Shown in pieces: positions 55,420 through 63,983 of a stretch of 64,000 nucleotides of DNA (position 1 is its first letter; each line of letters begins with the position of its first letter). The stretch covers positions 1,267,777 to 1,331,776 of the forward strand of contig NZ_LR733519.1 in assembly GCF_902506145.1 (NCBI RefSeq), in the 5' to 3' direction. The notes beneath the pieces were generated by a model. That model made no database searches. It worked only from the letters and a program-made list of their open reading frames with translations, and was not told the origin of the DNA. The translations under genes were made by a program, and so were the position numbers. This stretch comes from Burkholderia sp. 8Y. Its GTDB lineage: Bacteria; Pseudomonadota; Gammaproteobacteria; Burkholderiales; Burkholderiaceae.

Positions 55420-57420
55420 TCACTCGCCAGCAGCGATTGGAGTATCAGCGAGGTCTCCCGAGTGCGCGCACAGCACTCGGTCGTCGAAATCCGTCCGCCC
55501 TCGCACGGCCCATCGCTCGTCCGCTACCGCTGAAACCTCCTCCTCCACCTCCCGCCCCACCAACTCCCGGAACTGCTCCAACGACATCGGCCGGCCGGTC
55601 AAGAAGCCTTGCACCACGTCGCAGCCCGCATCGATGAGCCATTCGAGCTGCCTCGGATCTTCGACCCCTTCGGCCACCGCATCCAGCCCGAAGCTATGCG
55701 CCATCGAGAGAATCGCGGTCACGATCGCCTGCCCGTCCTCCGGAAGCCGCTCGATGAACGACCGGTCGATCTTGAGCGTATTCACCGGGAACGCATGCAG
55801 ATACGAGAGCGACGAATAGCCCGTGCCGAAGTCGTCGATGGAAAGCAGCACGCCGGCCGCTCGCAGGCGATTCATCACCGCGATGCCCGTCTCGCGATTC
55901 GCGATCAGATGGCTCTCGGTCAGTTCCAGTTCGAGCAGCGCCGGCGCGAGGCCGCTCGCGGCGAGCGCCGCCATCACATCGCCGACGAAAGCCGGATGCC
56001 GCAACTGGCGCGCCGACACGTTCACCGCCACGCGCACGGCCACGCCCGGACACGCGGCGTTCCACGTCGCCGCAGCAACGCACGCGCGCTGGAGCACTGA
56101 GCGCCCGAGCAGCACGATCAGATCGCTGTTCTCCGCAATCGGAATGAATTCGCCCGGCGACACCGCGCCCTCCCGCGTGTGCGTCCAGCGGGCCAGCGCC
56201 TCCGCTCCCACGAGCGTTCCCGTGCGGCAGTCGAACTGCGGCTGAAACGCGAGTTCGAGCGCATCGCTGTCCACGGCCTTGCGCAGTTCGGCTTCGAGAT
56301 AAGCGCGCCGGTGCGCGGCGTGCATCATCTCCGGTGAGAATCCGACCACCGTGTTCTTGCCGCGCGCTTTTGCTTCGTACAACGCAATATCCGCGCTCGT
56401 GATGAGACTGCCGCTATCCTCGCCGGCTTCCGGAAAGCTCGCGTACCCGACGCTCGCCGTCACGTTGATCTCGCGGCCGCAGAAAGTCGCGGGGCGGCAC
56501 AGCGCCGTGCCGATCTCGCGCGCCAGCTCCGCGACCGCCGTGCGCTTCCACGAGATGGCGAGCGTCACCGCGAACTCGTCGCCGCCCATGCGGCTCACGG
56601 TGGCGCGCCCGCGCACGGTCTCGTCCAGCACGCGCGCCACGTGCTGCAGCAGTTCATCGCCTGCGCCGTGGCCGAGCGTGTCGTTCACGGTCTTGAAGTC
56701 GTCGAGGTCGATCAGCACGACGCCGAAGTGACGGCTCGGGTCTTTCGCGCTCGCGAGGCGCTCGTCCAGCGTTTCATAGAACGTGCGGCGGTTGGGCAGA
56801 CTCGTCAGCGGATCGGTGCGGGCAAGGCGCTCCAGTTCGCGTTCCGCTTCGCTCACGCGCCGCCGCATCCGGTTCATCACGAGCGTCGAGATCCACAGCG
56901 CGCCGAGACACGCAATGGCGAGGAAGCACGCGTATTGCGCGAGGTGCCGGCGCACGAGACCGCTCGTCGCGACGAGCACCACATGGCCGAGCATGTGGCC
57001 GTTATGTTCGATGCGCGCTCGCACGAACACGTCGCCGAGCGAGAGCGTGTTACGGCGCGCCGTCGATTCCAGCGTGCCCTCTTCCTCTTCTTCGCGGCTG
57101 ATGCCAGGACGCGCATAGCGCGTGAAGAGCCGCCCATCGTCGCGATACACGCTCAAGGATTCGACATACGGCACGCGGCCGAGCGAGCGCAACACGTCTT
57201 TGGTCGACGCTTCATCCTCGAACATGAGCGACGCGCTCACGTTCTCCGCGATCACCGAGGCTTGCAGCGACGCATCGTCGTAAAGCGCGCTGCGAAACGC
57301 GACGGCCTGATACAGCAGCAGCACGATGCTCGCGGCGACGAGCGCGATGCCCACGCTCACCAGATTCGCGCGGACCGTCAACTGCCCGGTGCTTCCGCTG
57401 CCCGTTTTTATGGCGGTCAC
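55420..57420 (-). CDS. Diguanylate cyclase/phosphodiesterase, CHASE8-GGDEF-EAL type
   Basis: 666 residues. A membrane helix near residues 20-42 precedes a periplasmic CHASE8-like sensor (LYDDASLQASVIAENVSASL, MFEDEASTKDVLRSLG), a second helix near 163-183, a GGDEF domain (GGDEF at 279-283) and an EAL domain (EALARWTH, glutamate 407). No RxxD inhibitory site precedes GGDEF. Both domains keep active-site motifs, so it could make or degrade c-di-GMP. It starts with GTG overlapping the YfiR stop (GTGA), so it is coupled to the YfiR-like protein, as in yfiBNR systems. Confidence 0.9.
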   Translation of the reverse strand: MTAIKTGSGSTGQLTVRANLVSVGIALVAASIVLLLYQAVAFRSALYDDASLQASVIAENVSASLMFEDEASTKDVLRSLGRVPYVESLSVYRDDGRLFTRYARPGISREEEEEGTLESTARRNTLSLGDVFVRARIEHNGHMLGHVVLVATSGLVRRHLAQYACFLAIACLGALWISTLVMNRMRRRVSEAERELERLARTDPLTSLPNRRTFYETLDERLASAKDPSRHFGVVLIDLDDFKTVNDTLGHGAGDELLQHVARVLDETVRGRATVSRMGGDEFAVTLAISWKRTAVAELAREIGTALCRPATFCGREINVTASVGYASFPEAGEDSGSLITSADIALYEAKARGKNTVVGFSPEMMHAAHRRAYLEAELRKAVDSDALELAFQPQFDCRTGTLVGAEALARWTHTREGAVSPGEFIPIAENSDLIVLLGRSVLQRACVAAATWNAACPGVAVRVAVNVSARQLRHPAFVGDVMAALAASGLAPALLELELTESHLIANRETGIAVMNRLRAAGVLLSIDDFGTGYSSLSYLHAFPVNTLKIDRSFIERLPEDGQAIVTAILSMAHSFGLDAVAEGVEDPRQLEWLIDAGCDVVQGFLTGRPMSLEQFRELVGREVEEEVSAVADERWAVRGRTDFDDRVLCAHSGDLADTPIAAGE

Positions 57421-57941
57421 TTGAGCCTCCTCGCAAGCCGCAGCAACTTGGAACTGAGCACGAGCTTGCGGCGCAGCGCCTCGGTGTTGTTGATGTCGAA
57501 GCGCAGATGATCGTCCTGCGCGATCAGCAAGACGACAGGCTCGCCCGGCGCGCTCGCGCCGACGCCCGCGATGACGAGCAACGCGTCGTCCGAGGCGAGC
57601 GCGTCGCGGACCTCTGCGTTCGTGTTGTCGCCGTCATCGAGCGCGAGCACGTCGCAATCGGCGAAGCGTTTCTCGGCGAGACTCGTGAAGCGCCACACGC
57701 GCGCGCCGACCGCTCGTCCATCGAGTGCGGCGAGCGCATCGCGCAACGAACTATGGGCGCTCGCGCAGACGCGCAACTCGCCGTTGCGCATGCGATCGGC
57801 GGGCCACTGCGTGAACTGCGTGAAGTTGAAGATGTACGCGCTCTCGAGCTTGCGCAGGTCCGTCTGTGCGTGCGCGTGCCATGCCGCGACCGAACCGGCC
57901 GTGCAGAGAGACAACGCTATGCAGCGACGCATCCACATCAT
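57417..57941 (-). CDS. YfiR-family (DUF4154) periplasmic regulator
   Basis: 174 residues with a signal peptide (MMWMRRCIALSLCTAGSVAA). The YfiR motif AYIFNFTQFTQWPAD and the family ending DINNTEALRRKLVLSSKLLR are clear. In Pseudomonas YfiR restrains the membrane diguanylate cyclase YfiN from the periplasm. Here the gene overlaps the TonB receptor upstream (ATGA) and the cyclase downstream (GTGA), so the three form one tightly coupled unit in which YfiR probably gates the CHASE8 cyclase. Confidence 0.88.
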   Translation of the reverse strand: MMWMRRCIALSLCTAGSVAAWHAHAQTDLRKLESAYIFNFTQFTQWPADRMRNGELRVCASAHSSLRDALAALDGRAVGARVWRFTSLAEKRFADCDVLALDDGDNTNAEVRDALASDDALLVIAGVGASAPGEPVVLLIAQDDHLRFDINNTEALRRKLVLSSKLLRLARRLK

Positions 57942-60016
57942 CAGAACCCGTAGACCATTTTGGCGAGCAAGGTGCGGCTCTGCTGCACGATCACGTTCTG
58001 CACGAAGCCGGGGCCGGCGGGATCGGCATAGCGGCGATCGAACACGTTGTAGGCGGACAAGGACACATCCGCGCGCGGCACCAGCTTGCGGCTATGCACC
58101 GCCACGTTCACGACGCAATAGCCCGCAGCCGACCTCGCCTGCGCGAGCCGCGACGACATGCATTGCGCTTCCGCGCCCACGCGCATCCACTTCGCGAACA
58201 ACGGCGCGCTCAGGTTGAGCTTGCCCATGTGGCGCGGTGAGTTCTGCAATGCGCCGCCGTGGATGGAATCGCGCGAGAACTGATACGAGTAGCTCGCGCG
58301 CGCCCGCACGCCCGAGCCGAACTGCTGCTGCCACGCGAGCTCGGCGCCGCGCGCCTGAGCGCGATCGACGTTGCGAAAGACATAGAGGCCCGTAGCCGGG
58401 TCGATGGACTCGGTGATCAGATCGCGCAGCGTATAGCGAAAGAGCGTGACGGTCGCGCGTCCCATGCTCCCGAGCGCGCGTTCGTAGACGACTTCCTGCG
58501 TGTCGATATGCTCCGAGCGCAGCAGCGGGTTCGCGAGCTGCCCGCCGTCGCCCGGAATCGCGTAATACATCTCGTACGCGTTCGGCGCGCGATACGCGCC
58601 GCCATAGATCAGCTTGAGCGTGTCGCTCGCGCTCGGCTGCCAGATCAACGCAATGCGCGGGCTGAAGTTGCCGCCGACGTGCGTTTCGGTATCGAAGCGG
58701 CCGCCGATATCGAGCGTGAGCGGTTCGGCCAGTCTGATCTCGTCATCGATATACACGCCTGCGCGCTGGCTCACGCGATGATCGTCGAGCAACATCGCGT
58801 AGGGCGCGACGTTGTAGTTCCATTGATCGCGCGCCGCGTTCATCGTGTAATCGACGCCCACCACGATGCGGTTGCGCGGCACGGTGCGCACGGTCGCGTG
58901 GACGTCGCCGCCGTACCAGGCTGCGTGATCGCCATCGACGTTGGCGATGCCGGGCGCCGGCGCCGCGATCTCGCGGCTCGTGTAGTCGTAGCGGCCACCA
59001 TACAGTTCGTAGTCGATCGCGATATCGTCGCGGACGGTGTGCGTGTAAGTCGCATCGATGAAGGAATGGGTGTCCGTCACGCTGAACGGCGCGTTGAACA
59101 CGGCGTCATACGGCGCGCCGGGCACGTCCTTCGTGCGGTTGCCATAACCCGCGCTGATGCGAAAGCCGCCGACGCCGAACTTGGCGAAGAGCTTCTGCTC
59201 GCGCTCGCCGTCGAGACCTTGCGCCACGCCGTTGTTCTGGTCGGGCGTATCGAATTCCGGGTAGTAAAGGTCCTGTCCGTGGCGGTCGGCGGCCGTCGCG
59301 GACAGCACGAGATCGGCGCCGTTCGCGCCATGCCAGCCGTACGTCGCGCGCGCTTCTTTCTCGCCGAAGCTGCCGAGCGCGCCCGCGAGTTGCGCGCCGC
59401 CGATCGCGCTGCCCTTCTTCGTGACCACGTTGACGACGCCAAACAATGCGTTCGAACCGTAGACGGCCGATCCCGGACCCGGTATGTATTCGATGCGCTC
59501 GACGAGATCCATATCGAGCGGAAAATCCGAGCCGACAGGCGCCTGACCATAGACGGCATCGTTCACGCGCATGCCGTCTATGAGCAGCAGGAAGCGGCTG
59601 TTGTAGTCGCCCGGACGCTGGAAACCGCGCGCACCCAGATACGAATACATGCGGTCCGAGCTGACATAGAGGCCCGGCAGCGTCGCGAGCGCGTCGGCGA
59701 GCGTGCGCCAGCCGTAATCGCGGATGTCGGTCGCGGTGAGGACCGTGACGGCGGCGGGCGCGCTCGACGCGGACTGCTCGATGCGCGTCGCGCTGCTCAC
59801 GGTCATGCTCATCAGCGATTCGAGCGGCAGCGACGCGAGGTCATCGCTCGCGCCGCCGCCGGCCTGTGCGGATGCGCCCGCCAGCGTGGCCGCCGACGCG
59901 GCGGCAATGGGCGAGCTCCATGCGCCCAACGCGGCGGCCACGACCACTCCGGCAAGCAAAGGCAACGACGCAGCGGCGAGGCACGGGCTTCGCGATGAGG
60001 CACTCGGGATCAACAT
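57941..60016 (-). CDS. TonB-dependent outer membrane receptor
   Basis: 691 residues. After the signal region comes a TonB-box-like/plug segment (DLASLPLESLMSMTVSSATR, AVTVLTATDIRDYGWRTLAD, GSAVYGSNALFGVVNVVTKK), then a 22-strand barrel ending in the outer membrane terminal MVYGF with a C-terminal phenylalanine. It imports a scarce ligand (siderophore, cobalamin or other) using TonB energy, or senses it. First gene of the unit with YfiR and the GGDEF/EAL protein, which suggests it couples ligand presence to c-di-GMP. Confidence 0.9.
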   Translation of the reverse strand: MLIPSASSRSPCLAAASLPLLAGVVVAAALGAWSSPIAAASAATLAGASAQAGGGASDDLASLPLESLMSMTVSSATRIEQSASSAPAAVTVLTATDIRDYGWRTLADALATLPGLYVSSDRMYSYLGARGFQRPGDYNSRFLLLIDGMRVNDAVYGQAPVGSDFPLDMDLVERIEYIPGPGSAVYGSNALFGVVNVVTKKGSAIGGAQLAGALGSFGEKEARATYGWHGANGADLVLSATAADRHGQDLYYPEFDTPDQNNGVAQGLDGEREQKLFAKFGVGGFRISAGYGNRTKDVPGAPYDAVFNAPFSVTDTHSFIDATYTHTVRDDIAIDYELYGGRYDYTSREIAAPAPGIANVDGDHAAWYGGDVHATVRTVPRNRIVVGVDYTMNAARDQWNYNVAPYAMLLDDHRVSQRAGVYIDDEIRLAEPLTLDIGGRFDTETHVGGNFSPRIALIWQPSASDTLKLIYGGAYRAPNAYEMYYAIPGDGGQLANPLLRSEHIDTQEVVYERALGSMGRATVTLFRYTLRDLITESIDPATGLYVFRNVDRAQARGAELAWQQQFGSGVRARASYSYQFSRDSIHGGALQNSPRHMGKLNLSAPLFAKWMRVGAEAQCMSSRLAQARSAAGYCVVNVAVHSRKLVPRADVSLSAYNVFDRRYADPAGPGFVQNVIVQQSRTLLAKMVYGF

Positions 60017-60093
60017 CTTTGCGGCTATTTATGTGAACGTCTGGTTCTTTTTATCGGCAAAGATGAGGGACGCTTTAGCGCGATCTGCCCGCG

Positions 60094-60121
60094 CCGATGG
60101 GCCAGCCGGTTCGCATCGGCA
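60094..60121. other. Inverted repeat in the TonB receptor leader
   Basis: GCCGATG at 60094-60100 and CATCGGC at 60115-60121 can form a 7-base stem around a 14-base loop, about 80 bases upstream of the receptor start. It does not match the GEMM or cobalamin riboswitch motifs I know. Confidence 0.35.
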
Positions 60122-60141
60122 ATTATTCCCGGGACCGGGCG

Positions 60142-60172
60142 CGTCGTCATGCGTGTACTTCACGATGCGACG
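60142..60172. terminator. Long imperfect hairpin after the SDR gene
   Basis: CGTCG/CGACG, CAT/ATG and CGTG/CACG pair in order around the loop TACTT, with two single-base bulges. The structure starts five bases beyond the SDR stop at 60178 on -. It is a stable 3' structure, probably ending the SDR transcript. No T-run follows. Confidence 0.4.
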
Positions 60173-60177
60173 AGGCG

Positions 60178-60876
60178 CTAGAACCGCTCCACCCACGGCC
60201 TCAGTTCGATTTCCCAAGTCCAGGCGCTGCGGTGCTGACGATGAACGTGCAGGTATTCCCGCGCGATCGCATCGGGGTCGAGTTGGGCGTCGCGCGCATC
60301 GTCGCCATTGCCCTGCGTGGTTTCGCTCGCGATGCCGCCGTCGATCACGAAATGCGCGACATGGATGTTCTTCGGAGCCAGCTCCCGCGCAAGACATTGC
60401 GCCATGCCGCGCAGCGCGAACTTGCCCATCGCGAACGGCGTCGAGCCCGGCAAGCCTTTGACGCTTGCGGTTGCGCCGGTCAGGAGTATCGAGCCGCTTC
60501 CGCGCGCGAGCATCCCGACGGCGGCCGCCTGCGCGACCAGCAAGCCGCCTGTCGCCGTCACGTCGAACGCATCGCGGAGCTTGCGGGCGTCGATCTGCCC
60601 GACAGGCGCCCGATAGCGGCCGCTCGCGTTGTACACGACGATGTCCGGAACGCCGAATGTGCCGCTCACTTGCGCGAAGAGGTTGTCGACGCTCTGCGCC
60701 TGGCTCGCGTCGCACGCGACGGCGAAGGCGCCGGTTTCATCGACGAGTGGCGCGAGCTTGCTCGTGTCGCGCGCGGCGAGCGCGACCTGCATGCCTTCGC
60801 CGGCGAAGAGCCGGGCCAGCGATGCGCTCAGGCCCTGCCCGGCTCCGACGATCAGCGCCGTTTCCATCCGATTCAT
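60178..60876 (-). CDS. Atypical SDR-family protein, catalytic Tyr replaced by Phe
   Basis: 232 residues. The glycine motif is VGAGQGLSASLARLFAGEGM, NAS stands where NAG is usual (VYNASGRY), and the catalytic YxxxK position reads FAMGK (STPFAMGKFALRG), so the proton-donating tyrosine is missing. The serine and lysine remain. I start at 60876 (MNRMETALIVG), with GGAGA upstream. It may bind NAD(P)(H) without classical SDR chemistry, or use another residue. It lies downstream of the response regulator gene on the same strand. Confidence 0.82.
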   Translation of the reverse strand: MNRMETALIVGAGQGLSASLARLFAGEGMQVALAARDTSKLAPLVDETGAFAVACDASQAQSVDNLFAQVSGTFGVPDIVVYNASGRYRAPVGQIDARKLRDAFDVTATGGLLVAQAAAVGMLARGSGSILLTGATASVKGLPGSTPFAMGKFALRGMAQCLARELAPKNIHVAHFVIDGGIASETTQGNGDDARDAQLDPDAIAREYLHVHRQHRSAWTWEIELRPWVERF

Positions 60877-60921
60877 GGCGTCGTCTCCGTTCATGAACAG
60901 CACGCCCGCGACGATCTTCGA

Positions 60922-61266
60922 TTAGAACCGCCGGATGATCGGCTCGAGCAGGCGGAAGTCGAGCGGCTTTTTGAGGAACACGTCCCACGCTTGCGGGCCA
61001 TCGGCGGGGCGCTCCTTTCCTGACGTCAGCACGACAGGAATGCGCCCCAGCCCCGGAATGCGGCGAAGTCGCTCGCATAGCCTGACGCCGTCGAAGAGCG
61101 GCATCTCCCAGTCGGTCACGACCAGATCGGGCAGCGTGCGAATGGCGGTGGCGAGCGCGTCGACACCGTTTCGCGCGAGCAAAACGTTGAAACCGCGCGA
61201 CTCGAAAACCGCCTGGAGCGCGCGAAGAGAAAGAATGTCGTCATCGACCAGAAGAACGCATGTCAT
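60922..61266 (-). CDS. Single-domain response regulator (CheY-like)
   Basis: 114 residues, a lone receiver domain. The acidic pocket D8/D9, phosphoacceptor D52 (VVTDWEMPLFDG) and K100 (FLKKPLDF) are all present. There is no output domain. It is encoded 125 bases downstream of the hybrid kinase on the same strand, so it probably exchanges phosphate with it. Confidence 0.87.
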   Translation of the reverse strand: MTCVLLVDDDILSLRALQAVFESRGFNVLLARNGVDALATAIRTLPDLVVTDWEMPLFDGVRLCERLRRIPGLGRIPVVLTSGKERPADGPQAWDVFLKKPLDFRLLEPIIRRF

Positions 61267-61391
61267 GAGGCCGCCGGCGTGTAAGTCACAGCTTCGTCCG
61301 CAACCGTCGTGCCTCGACGTCGAAAATCGGCGCGGCGCACGGCGCTCATGAACAACCGGGTGTGGTGAGACACCAGACTCCGAAACTGCAC

Positions 61392-63422
61392 TCAGGCGGC
61401 CCGCAATGCGTCGCGCACTGCGTTCAGCAGCGCGTCCGGACCCACGGGCTTGCGCAGGACAATCGCGTTGCTGATTTCGTCGAGTGCGAGCGTATCCGAG
61501 TAGCCGCTCACGAAAATGATCGGCAGCGTCGGCCGTTTCGCGCGTGCGAGGCGCGCGACCTCGGCGCCGTTCAGTTCCGGCATGATGAAGTCGATGACCG
61601 CCAGCGCCGGTTTCACCTCCTCCATGATGCGCAATCCGACCACGCCGTTCTCCGCTTCCGCCACCACGTAGCCCGCAGTGCGGAACATCTCGGCGAGGGA
61701 AACGCGCACGTGCTCGTCGTCGTCGATGACGAGGAGCGGCCCGGCGGGCGCGGTGTCCGCGAACGGCAGCGGTTCGCATGGCTCGGACGTCGGCGACGGA
61801 ATGTGCGCGGCGGCCGTCAGGGGCAACAGCAGGTCGATCGTGGTCCCGCTGCCCGGCGCGCTCGCGATGCGCAAATCGCCGCCGCACTGCTTCACGACGC
61901 CATAGACCTGCGCGAGCCCGAGCCCGGTGCCCTTGCCGCGTTCCTTCGTCGTGAAAAACGGCTCGATCGCGCGCTCGATCACCGCCTGCGTCATGCCCAC
62001 ACCCGTGTCCATGACACGAATCGTCGCGAAACCGGCATGGCTCGTTACAGCGTCCTGCCCGATTTCGACGAACGTATGCAGGCTGAACGTGCCGCCCGCC
62101 GGCATGGCGTCGCGCGCATTGAGCGCAAGATTGAGAATGGCCAGATGCAGCTGATCGACGTCGGCGATGATCCACGCGCCCGGCGCGCGCAACTGCACGT
62201 CGATGGAAATTTTGGGCCCCAGCGCATTGCCGAAGAGGCTGCGCGCTTCCTGCAAAGCCGCGTCCAGTTCCACAGGGCGCATGTCGAGCCGCTGCGTGCG
62301 CGAAAACGCGAGCAATTGCCCCGTCAGCTTCGCGCCGCGCTGCGTGGCGACGGCCGCGTTGTCCACGTACGCGCGCGCCGGATGCGTGAGGCCGAGGCTC
62401 GTCTGCGTGAGATGCAGGTTGCCGGAAATGGCCATCAGCAGGTTGTTGAAGTCGTGTGCGATACCGCCCGTCAGCCTGCCGACGGCCTCCAGACGCTGCG
62501 CCGCGTGCATCGCGGTTTCGGCCCTGGCGCGCTCCGCGCTCTCGTGGTTGAGCGCGGCGGCCTGTTCCGCGAGGCGCGCATTGAGTTCGTCGGTGGTCTG
62601 CTCCTTGAGCCGGTCGCGGGCTTCGCGTTCGACATCGAGCGCATCGAGCGTCTGGCCGTCGTGCAAAATCAGCGCGATCAGCGGCGCAATGGTGATGACG
62701 ATGAGCAGCGCCATCGCGACGCCCGCGCCGAGACCGCCGTCGCGCGTCAGCTTGAGCATCAGACCGCCGACGATGGGCGGCAGCAGCGTGAACGCGAGCT
62801 GGCGTCGAGTCGCGCCGCCGCCTGCTCGCGATGACGCGATCGTTCGTGCCCAGCCGCATTCGGCTTGCGCCAGATGCATCGCGAGTCCGAGCGCAAACAG
62901 CGACGCGGCCGTGTGGACCGCCATCGTGTCGAACAGAAAGAGTGCGTAAAGATCGCCGACGCCGTACGCATAACCGAGCAACGCGGTGCCGCTCAGCAGC
63001 AACGCGGCGCTGGCGAGCAGATCGGCGAGCCAGTGCCGGCGCAGAAGCCGCTGGTGTTGCGCGAGCGCGAGCAGCGAAATGCCGATGGCCGTCGCAATCG
63101 ACGTGCGGCCGCTTTGCCCCGCCGGCATGCGGAACAGCACATGGGCGAGCGCGGGGCTGACCGCATCGCGCGCACTGATCGCATGAGAAACGAGCGCGGC
63201 GATGGCAGCGGCGAGCGCGAGCCAACTGAGGCGAGCGCCCGCGCCGCGCGGCAGGATGAACCCAAGCGCGATGCACCCGATTCCCGCGGCGGTGAGCACC
63301 GACATGCCCTGAAGCGCGGGGGCGATCGTGATGAGCAGCGGGTAGTGGGTCACGTACCCGGCGAACACCGCCGACACGACGCCCAGCACGCACAGAGCGA
63401 GCAGTCGCGCCGACTGAGCCAT
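61392..63422 (-). CDS. Hybrid sensor histidine kinase with membrane sensor and receiver
   Basis: 676 residues. About residues 1-255 hold seven or eight membrane helices, a MASE-like integral sensor. A linker coiled coil (RLKEQTTDELNARLAEQAAA) leads to the phosphoacceptor H323 in RLTGGIAHDFNNLLMAIS. The HATPase domain has LNARDAMPAGG, VMDTGVGM and GTGLGLAQVYG. A C-terminal receiver (about 555-676) has LLVIDDDEHVRVS, VIDFIMPELNG and LRKPVGPD. I start at the ATG at 63422; the frame continues upstream to 63593. The signal is unknown. Confidence 0.88.
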   Translation of the reverse strand: MAQSARLLALCVLGVVSAVFAGYVTHYPLLITIAPALQGMSVLTAAGIGCIALGFILPRGAGARLSWLALAAAIAALVSHAISARDAVSPALAHVLFRMPAGQSGRTSIATAIGISLLALAQHQRLLRRHWLADLLASAALLLSGTALLGYAYGVGDLYALFLFDTMAVHTAASLFALGLAMHLAQAECGWARTIASSRAGGGATRRQLAFTLLPPIVGGLMLKLTRDGGLGAGVAMALLIVITIAPLIALILHDGQTLDALDVEREARDRLKEQTTDELNARLAEQAAALNHESAERARAETAMHAAQRLEAVGRLTGGIAHDFNNLLMAISGNLHLTQTSLGLTHPARAYVDNAAVATQRGAKLTGQLLAFSRTQRLDMRPVELDAALQEARSLFGNALGPKISIDVQLRAPGAWIIADVDQLHLAILNLALNARDAMPAGGTFSLHTFVEIGQDAVTSHAGFATIRVMDTGVGMTQAVIERAIEPFFTTKERGKGTGLGLAQVYGVVKQCGGDLRIASAPGSGTTIDLLLPLTAAAHIPSPTSEPCEPLPFADTAPAGPLLVIDDDEHVRVSLAEMFRTAGYVVAEAENGVVGLRIMEEVKPALAVIDFIMPELNGAEVARLARAKRPTLPIIFVSGYSDTLALDEISNAIVLRKPVGPDALLNAVRDALRAA

Positions 63423-63549
63423 GACGCTCACGTATAAAGGTTTCACTGGCTCTCGAGGCAACGGCAAATTGGACGGGGGATGGTAACAGCAGGAACCATC
63501 CCCGAACCGAAACGCACACGGCGAATTTGCTCTACCGCGCCGCCTCGGC

Positions 63550-63609
63550 TCACGAGGCGGCGCGCTCCCGAAGCTGACGCAATCGCTGTGCAAGCTCTCC
63601 GTAAGTCAT
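63550..63609 (-). CDS. Possible 19-residue ORF overlapping copC
   Basis: The ATG at 63609 overlaps the copC stop (ATGA) and opens 19 codons (MTYGELAQRLRQLRERAAS) before TGA. The charged helix pattern resembles the start of a regulator, but the frame closes at once. In many genomes copD follows copC; it is absent here. It could be a translated short peptide or the stub of a lost gene. Confidence 0.25.
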   Translation of the reverse strand: MTYGELAQRLRQLRERAAS

Positions 63610-63983
63610 CTGACATCGAAGCTGTAATCGCCGTGCGTGCGGTGCCCGTCGTCCGCGACAGCCGCCCAATGGACGGTGTAATGCCCCGCAGGCAAGGTTG
63701 GCAGTGCGAGCGTGGCGATGGCCGGCTGTTGCGCATCCACTTTCGACTTCTCGGTGTTGACCTGCTTGCCGGCCGCATCGGTCACGGTCAGCGTCGTGAA
63801 TGCGGGCTCGAGCGGCCCGTCGAAGAGAATGCGTATGCGCGCCGGCGCGGCAACCGTCGCGCCCGCGCCCGGCTCCTGCTTCTGCGGAAACACATGCGCG
63901 CACGCCGCACCGGACACGATGAGCCCGGCCACCCACGCGGCGCCGCTCGCAAGCCGCGGCCCGGCGTTTCGATGATGCTTCAT
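63606..63983 (-). CDS. copC: CopC/YobA-family copper resistance protein
   Basis: 125 residues. The signal peptide ends at ACA, leaving the mature N-terminal histidine in AHVFPQKQEPGAGA, the CopC copper(II) ligand. The other ligands are in the C-terminal ADDGHRTHGDYSFDV. The fold is a small beta-barrel binding copper in the periplasm. I start at 63983, with GGGAGG seven bases upstream. The usual partner copD does not follow. Confidence 0.87.
   Translation of the reverse strand: MKHHRNAGPRLASGAAWVAGLIVSGAACAHVFPQKQEPGAGATVAAPARIRILFDGPLEPAFTTLTVTDAAGKQVNTEKSKVDAQQPAIATLALPTLPAGHYTVHWAAVADDGHRTHGDYSFDVR

Noticed and set aside
58259..59998. A 579-residue open frame on + covering the TonB receptor gene
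   Set aside because: Antisense shadow in high-GC DNA; the - strand encodes a clear TonB receptor.
60017..60177. A c-di-GMP (GEMM) or cobalamin riboswitch before the TonB receptor
   Set aside because: Dyads are present, but the conserved core motifs of these classes are not.
61362..62834. A 490-residue open frame on + over the hybrid kinase
   Set aside because: Antisense shadow; the kinase on - has all catalytic boxes.
60922..63519. An 865-residue fused protein joining the kinase region and response regulator
   Set aside because: Only the last 114 residues are real (the response regulator from 61266); the rest is a shadow frame of the kinase gene.
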